Part shown: piece by piece, positions 59,805 to 64,000 of the stretch
Layout: every line of letters starts with the position of its first letter
Position numbering within the stretch: the stretch's first letter is position 1
Assembly: GCA_035547755.1 (NCBI GenBank)
Contig: DASZUG010000071.1
Span: 40,036 to 104,035, forward strand
Reading direction: 5' to 3'
Source: Mesorhizobium_L sp035547755
GTDB taxonomy: Bacteria > Pseudomonadota > Alphaproteobacteria > Rhizobiales > Rhizobiaceae
DNA length: 64,000 nucleotides
Program-made: the position numbers and the translations under genes
The notes under the pieces: generated by a model
Databases searched by the model: none
Seen by the model: the letters and a program-made list of their open reading frames with translations, nothing else
Told to the model about the DNA's origin: nothing

Positions 59805-61946
59805 ATGAAACGTGACCGCCGCCTGTTCGCGACGTCTGCGCTTGGGCTGTTGCTCGTCCTGCCTTATCCCGGATTGTCTCTCGCCTCCGACCTCCAGCCT
59901 TTCAGCAATGGTTCCCAGACGATGGCGGGCGTCGTGCTGCTGGCGCAGAACGACCAGTCGCCCGACGAGAATCGAAAAAAGCATCGCGGTCACGGCGGCG
60001 AGCAAGAAGGCGGCGGACAGGCCCCGCGCGCCGCGCCAGGACACGAGTCTCAGCAAGGTCGCCATGGTCAAGGCGGAGGCGAGGAACAAGGGCGCCGCCA
60101 TGGCAGGCAGGGCGGCGAGCAGCACCAAGCAGAGCAACCGCGCGCTCCCATCGCGGCTCCTGGCGCGCCTGAAGGCGGACAAGAACGCCATAAGCGGCGC
60201 CAGGCCGAACAGCCGGGCGCTCCCGCTCCCAATGCTTCCACGGCAGGGGAAGAGCGTCAGAAGCAGCATCAAAATCGTATGGCTCCGCAGCCGCGGCAGT
60301 CAGAGACTCAGCAGCCTTCGGCGCAGCAGGGCGGAGAGACGCCGCATGAGCGCCAGAAGCATAAGCGCGGCGGCGAAGGAAACGGCCCAATGCAGGCGCA
60401 GAAGCCCGAAAACGGTTCGCCGCGGCCGCAGCCTTCCGGGCAAGCGAATCAGGGTTCTCCGGCTGGGCAGGCGCAGGGGTCTCCTTCGCAGCCATCCGCT
60501 TCTGGTTCTTCTTCTTCGCAAGAAGAACGGCGTCGCCACGGTCGCGGGAATGCCGGCGCCAACGGCCAGCCGCAACCCACGCAAGGCACAAATCCGGCAC
60601 AGCCGACGCAAACTGGCGCGGCGGCGCGGCAGCAGCAAAATCAGCCGGCCGAGAACGGTAAATCGCGCGGTGGTCAGGCCGGCCAGCAGCAGACGCAAGG
60701 TGGGAATGCAGGAGGTCCTCAACTTCCCGAGCAGAACGGATTGCAGCAGCCACGTCCGAACTTCCATGAAAAGGCGCGCGGACATAATGGCCAGGAACAG
60801 AACGGCCAGGCGCAGGGCGGCCGTCCGCAAAATGCCGCGCCGGTCTTCGACAGCCAGAAACGTCCTTTCGGCCATGGCAATGGCGATCATCACGGCCAGG
60901 CGGGAAATCAACCCGCGCCCAATGCCTCCAGCCAGGGCGCGGCGCAGTTCGGTCCAGCCCCCAAATCGGACCAGGCGGCCCAGTCGGATGTGCGGCACGG
61001 TAAAATCCAATCGATCGACACGATAAAGGGCAGGCGCGTCGATCGCGACCAACTGACCCCGTTCCAGAGGCCGAAAGGCGCCGATGTCGTGAAACAGATC
61101 GGCAGCCGTGTCCTCATCCAGATGGGTACGCAGGTGATCGTCCAGGATCGGGATCGGGACCAGCGCATCGCGCACGGCGCTCGCAACGTCTATTACGAGG
61201 ATCTGCCGGACGACCGGACCCGTGAGACGATCCTGCGGCCGGACGGCAGCCGGGTTATCACCATCCGCAACGAGTATGGCGATGTCATCCGCCGCTCGCG
61301 CATCATGCCTGACGGTCGCGAATTGATACTCGTCTATGTCGATAACCGCGATATCGAGCGCGACCGCGACGATTACTGGCGCGATCCGGGCGCGGATTTG
61401 CCGCCGATGCGCCTCACCGTCCCGGAAGACGATTATATCCTCGACGCAAGCGAGATTCGCGATCCCGACCGCTATTATGAATTCCTCGACCAACCGCCGG
61501 TAGAGCGGGTGCCTCGGCTTTATACGATCGGCGAGGTCAAACGCTCGGCCCGCATCCGCGACATGATCCCGCGCATCGACCTTGACACGATCAATTTCGA
61601 CTTCGGATCGGCCAGCATCAGCGAGAGCGAAGTGTCGAAGCTGCAAGCGGTCGCCGACGCCATCCAGCGCATTCTCAAGAGGAACCCGGCGGAAACCTTC
61701 CTTATCGAAGGGCATACCGATGCGGTCGGTTCCGCGCAGTCCAACCTCATCCTGTCGGACGAACGGGCGGAAGCGGTGGCGACGGCGCTGACGAATTCGT
61801 TCGATATCCCGCCTGAGAATCTGACCACCCAGGGTTACGGCGAGGAATTTCTCAAGGTGGACACGAACGGGCCGAACCGGGAGAACCGGCGCGTGACCAT
61901 AAGGCGGATCACGCCGCTCATCGCGCCGGTGGCAAGCAACCAATAA
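59805..61946 (+). CDS. OmpA-family protein with long disordered N-terminal half
   Basis: The 713-residue product has a signal peptide (RLFATSALGLLLVLPYPGLSLA), then about 360 residues of Gln/Gly/Pro/Asn/Ala/His-rich low-complexity sequence (for example HGRQGGEQHQAEQ). An RDRD-rich, YxxD-type domain with repeated IRRSRIMPDGRELILVY motifs follows, and a C-terminal OmpA domain with INFDFGSASISESEVSKL and IEGHTDAVGSAQSN. The OmpA domain should bind peptidoglycan, anchoring the protein in the cell envelope. ATG 59805 follows GGAG; the earlier frame from 59727 overlaps the possible promoter. Confidence 0.92.
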   Translation: MKRDRRLFATSALGLLLVLPYPGLSLASDLQPFSNGSQTMAGVVLLAQNDQSPDENRKKHRGHGGEQEGGGQAPRAAPGHESQQGRHGQGGGEEQGRRHGRQGGEQHQAEQPRAPIAAPGAPEGGQERHKRRQAEQPGAPAPNASTAGEERQKQHQNRMAPQPRQSETQQPSAQQGGETPHERQKHKRGGEGNGPMQAQKPENGSPRPQPSGQANQGSPAGQAQGSPSQPSASGSSSSQEERRRHGRGNAGANGQPQPTQGTNPAQPTQTGAAARQQQNQPAENGKSRGGQAGQQQTQGGNAGGPQLPEQNGLQQPRPNFHEKARGHNGQEQNGQAQGGRPQNAAPVFDSQKRPFGHGNGDHHGQAGNQPAPNASSQGAAQFGPAPKSDQAAQSDVRHGKIQSIDTIKGRRVDRDQLTPFQRPKGADVVKQIGSRVLIQMGTQVIVQDRDRDQRIAHGARNVYYEDLPDDRTRETILRPDGSRVITIRNEYGDVIRRSRIMPDGRELILVYVDNRDIERDRDDYWRDPGADLPPMRLTVPEDDYILDASEIRDPDRYYEFLDQPPVERVPRLYTIGEVKRSARIRDMIPRIDLDTINFDFGSASISESEVSKLQAVADAIQRILKRNPAETFLIEGHTDAVGSAQSNLILSDERAEAVATALTNSFDIPPENLTTQGYGEEFLKVDTNGPNRENRRVTIRRITPLIAPVASNQ

Positions 61947-61965
61947 CCAGCGCCGATAGTGATTG

Positions 61966-61995
61966 TTGGCGGGTCCCGTTAGGGGGTCCCGCCAA
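61966..61995 (+). terminator. Probable hairpin terminator after the OmpA-family gene
   Basis: TTGGCGGG (61966-61973) and CCCGCCAA (61988-61995) pair exactly, and inner CCC/GGG can extend the stem. There is no T tract, so it may act as an mRNA 3' stabiliser or a weak terminator. Confidence 0.55.
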
Positions 61996-62093
61996 GGCGC
62001 TCCTCCTGCTCGGGATTGACTCGGCTGTGCGCTTCGCGGAAAGCTTGGCGATGCGGAGCAGGGGCGGATCGCGACCGTTGAGAGGAGCCAAGC

Positions 62094-62405
62094 ATGACCG
62101 ACTATCTTGCCGACGTGAAGAAATATGACGCCACCGCCGATGAGGCCGTCGTCTCCAAGATCGTGAAGCATCTGGGCATCGCTCTCAGGAACCGGGATTC
62201 CTCTCTTGTCTCTTGTTCCGATCCCAAGGAACTCGACAGGGTCAAGCAGAACTGGTGCGGCAAGAAGCTGGGCGTGACGGATTCCGCCAAGGTCGATTCA
62301 GTGCTCGAAAAGGTTTGCCAGACGATGGCGTCCGACCATTCGAAGCATCGCGTGACCTTCTACTATCTGGCGGCAAAGCATCTCGGAAAGCTCGCCGAAC
62401 TCTGA
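62094..62405 (+). CDS. DUF2853 family protein
   Basis: The 103-residue product starts MTDYLADVKKYDATADEAVV and has VSKIVKHLGIALRNRDSSLVSC, WCGKKLGV, and HRVTFYYLAAKHLGKL at the end, the pattern of the small helical DUF2853 family, whose function is unknown. GAGAGGAGCC precedes the ATG. It has no signal peptide and stands alone, convergent with rlmB. Confidence 0.92.
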   Translation: MTDYLADVKKYDATADEAVVSKIVKHLGIALRNRDSSLVSCSDPKELDRVKQNWCGKKLGVTDSAKVDSVLEKVCQTMASDHSKHRVTFYYLAAKHLGKLAEL

Positions 62406-62437
62406 ACCGGAAAGCAGGCTCTCCGCCCGAAGGCCGT

Positions 62438-63319
62438 TCATCCCATGGGCCTGCCGGGGCCTTGCGCGCGGTGGCCGATAAGATAATTGTTGGCCGCATA
62501 AAGCGCGATCGCCGCCGCGTTCGACACGTTCAGCGACCGGATGACTCCCGGCATGTCGAGGCGCGCCAGCGTTTCCACCGTTGCGCGGCTCTTCTGGCGC
62601 AGGCCTTTTCCCTCCGCTCCAAGCACGAGAGCGATGCGGTTGCCTGAAAAGGATGTTTCAAGATTACGCGGTCCCTCGGAATCAAGGCCGATCGTCTGGA
62701 AGCCGGCTTTCGCCAGATTTTCCAGCGTCTCCGCTAGATTCCTGACTTCGATATGATCGATATGCTCAAGCGCCCCCGACGCCGCCTTGGCGAGGACGCC
62801 TGATTCCTGCGGGCTGTGTCGCGCGGTGGTGATGAGCGCGCCGGCGCCGAAGGCGACCGCCGAGCGCAGGATTGCCCCGACATTGTGCGGGTCCGTCACC
62901 TGGTCGAGAACGAGCACCAGAGCGGATTCGCCAAGCGCCGAAAGCGGTTTCGCGGGAAGGGGCGAGGCTTCCGCGAGGACGCCCTGGTGGACGGCGTCCG
63001 TTCCGACGATCCGATCGATTTCTCTTGGCTCGACGATGTCAACGGGAAAGGGGAAATCGAGCGGCTCGCCTAGGCCAAGGCGCGGCATGGCGTTGCGCGT
63101 GACGAGCAGGCGGCGGATTTTCCGCTTCGGATTGTCAAGCGCGGCCCGCACAGTATGAAGTCCGTAAAGGCGCACCACCCCGTCGTTGGGAAGCGAAGAT
63201 GAAATCCGCGCTGCGGCGCCTTTTTCACCGTGTTCCTCCCGCTTCCGGTCGCGATGGCTGCGGCGCAAGCGCGCATAATGGCTGTCTTTCGGCGTGCCGG
63301 TCTTTTTCTCGTCATCCAT
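62438..63319 (-). CDS. rlmB: 23S rRNA (guanosine-2'-O)-methyltransferase RlmB
   Basis: A SpoU/TrmH-family knotted methyltransferase that modifies a conserved guanosine of 23S rRNA. The 293-residue product has a basic N-terminal extension, an RNA-binding L30e-like domain beginning VVRLYGLHTVRAALDNP, and the SPOUT motifs LDQVTDPHNVGAILRSA, LVLGAEGKGLRQKSR and LNVSNAAAIALYA. The basic extension is longer than in E. coli but common in rhizobia. It is divergent from the tRNA genes. Confidence 0.95.
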   Translation of the reverse strand: MDDEKKTGTPKDSHYARLRRSHRDRKREEHGEKGAAARISSSLPNDGVVRLYGLHTVRAALDNPKRKIRRLLVTRNAMPRLGLGEPLDFPFPVDIVEPREIDRIVGTDAVHQGVLAEASPLPAKPLSALGESALVLVLDQVTDPHNVGAILRSAVAFGAGALITTARHSPQESGVLAKAASGALEHIDHIEVRNLAETLENLAKAGFQTIGLDSEGPRNLETSFSGNRIALVLGAEGKGLRQKSRATVETLARLDMPGVIRSLNVSNAAAIALYAANNYLIGHRAQGPGRPMG

Positions 63320-63516
63320 GGTCCGACCTATAGGCGGTTGCGGCGGCCTTGCCTATATGCGCCGCATTTCGTCCACGGCGGGATTTGGCGGCTTCCGGAA
63401 CCGCCGATCGACGGTTGACACATACCGACCTTGCCGCCATAAGGCGCTTCGCGAACGGCGCCCGGTGAGGGAGCAGGTTCGTCGAATACCTCGTCGCATG
63501 ACTCCGGCGCAGCAAT

Positions 63517-63601
63517 GGAGGGGTGCCCGAGTGGTTAAAGGGGACGGACTGTAAATCCGTTGGCTCAGCCTACGTTGGTTCGAATCCAACCCCCTCCACC
63601 A
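63517..63601 (+). tRNA. tRNA-Tyr (GTA)
   Basis: An 85-base class II tRNA with acceptor GGAGGGG/CCCCTCC, anticodon GTA (63551-63553) in ACTGTAAATC, a long variable arm, T-arm GGTTCGAATCC and a genome-encoded CCA. Confidence 0.97.
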
Positions 63602-63626
63602 TTGCGGCACGGAGCCAGGCGAGAAG

Positions 63627-63700
63627 GCGGGTATAGCTCAATGGTAGAGCAGCAGCCTTCCAAGCTGAATACGCGGGTTCGATTCCCGCTACCCGCTCCA
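63627..63700 (+). tRNA. tRNA-Gly (TCC)
   Basis: A 74-base tRNA with acceptor GCGGGTA/TACCCGC, anticodon TCC (63659-63661), T-arm GGGTTCGATTCCC and an encoded CCA. It lies 25 bases after tRNA-Tyr and before tuf, the classic tRNA-tufB layout. Confidence 0.97.
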
Positions 63701-63859
63701 TGTTCCGGAACGCGAACAAGCGTCTGGCGGTGGGAGGAAAGTTCACCTATATGACGCGGCTTATCGGCGGTGCTCGGCGCCGCGGAACAGGCAGGCCAGC
63801 GGCGCGCCACATTTGGAAAAGGCAGGGCCGCGTTTGAAACAGGCAGGGAAGCGAATAGA

Positions 63860-64000
63860 ATGGCGAAGGGTAAATTCGAGCGTACGAAGCCGCATGTGAA
63901 CATTGGCACGATTGGGCACGTTGACCATGGGAAGACGACGCTGACGGCGGCGATCACGAAGTATTTCGGCGAGTTCAAGGCGTATGACCAGATCGACGCG
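63860..64000 (+). CDS. tuf: Elongation factor Tu (N-terminal part)
   Basis: The frame runs off the window end after 47 codons. It begins MAKGKFERTKPHVNIGTIGHVDHGK, in which GHVDHGKTT is the P-loop of EF-Tu, the GTPase that brings aminoacyl-tRNA to the ribosome. The tRNA genes upstream are probably cotranscribed with it. Confidence 0.97.
   Translation, partial: MAKGKFERTKPHVNIGTIGHVDHGKTTLTAAITKYFGEFKAYDQIDA

Noticed and set aside
62055..62079. GGAGC-N16-CGTT upstream of the DUF2853 gene as an EcfG promoter
   Set aside because: The resulting start of transcription would fall inside or after the ribosome-binding site, and the -35 part has a mismatch.
60300..62171. A 623-codon minus-strand frame and a 404-codon plus-strand frame overlapping the OmpA-family gene
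   Set aside because: Both are Arg/Leu/Ser-rich shadows of biased DNA without signal peptide or domain; the OmpA frame has a signal peptide and a conserved C-terminal domain.

Overview
The window is GC-rich chromosomal DNA of an alphaproteobacterium, most likely order Hyphomicrobiales (Rhizobiales; Brucella/Mesorhizobium-like). The evidence is the gene order of the cell-wall and division cluster, a long FtsZ with the alphaproteobacterial tail, a circularly permuted (two-piece) tmRNA gene, an SspB/DUF4169/ribbon-helix-helix gene string, a σEcfG-type promoter, and several families of palindromic intergenic repeats of the kind common in rhizobia. Genus cannot be fixed from the sequence alone.

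Layout. 1-12.6 kb: the dcw cluster mraY(end)-murD-ftsW-murG-murC-murB, a 384-bp regulatory gap packed with GANTC (CcrM) sites, then ddl-ftsQ-ftsA-ftsZ, a strong terminator, and lpxC. Most genes overlap by 1-4 bases, and several starts are GTG or TTG. 12.7-18.3 kb: bamD, recN, ligA and a DUF2461 gene. 18.6-25.4 kb: azlCD exporter, aminopeptidase P, small stress-type genes (one with a textbook σEcfG promoter), sco-prmA, creA and a hexapeptide acetyltransferase. 25.5-33.5 kb: accessory region with secreted proteins, an outer-membrane barrel, a 2-oxoglutarate-type hydroxylase, a Tat-exported phosphoesterase / cupredoxin / ECF sigma / anti-sigma module, a CAP lipoprotein and two small conserved genes. 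33.7-46.6 kb: aminotransferase, a UvrD helicase carrying an in-frame palindromic element, an unusual kinase-like gene, an Old Yellow Enzyme behind a perfect operator palindrome, tauABC, and a small cluster of cysteine-pair repeat proteins. 46.8-54.1 kb: OpgC-like acyltransferase, MFS and ArsB-like transporters, thioesterase, FAD-linked lactate/glycolate dehydrogenase, clpS, DUF899. 54.3-64 kb: large AsmA protein, RHH/DUF4169/sspB, the permuted tmRNA gene, a large OmpA-family protein with a disordered Q/G/P-rich half, DUF2853, rlmB, tRNA-Tyr, tRNA-Gly and the start of tuf.

How parts work together. The first third builds peptidoglycan precursor, drives septation and starts lipid A synthesis. 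A cell-cycle methylation signal appears to sit at the ddl-ftsQAZ promoter, and a shared 13-mer occurs upstream of lpxC. In the last third ssrA (which tags stalled proteins) lies directly beside sspB (which hands tagged proteins to ClpXP), and clpS, a second Clp adaptor, is 6 kb away. The most unusual items are the palindromic repeat translated inside uvrD, the tandem CTAGTGG inverted repeats next to it, the GANTC cluster, the ssrA-sspB linkage and the cupredoxin/ECF module. No CRISPR array, prophage, integrase or intact insertion sequence was seen.
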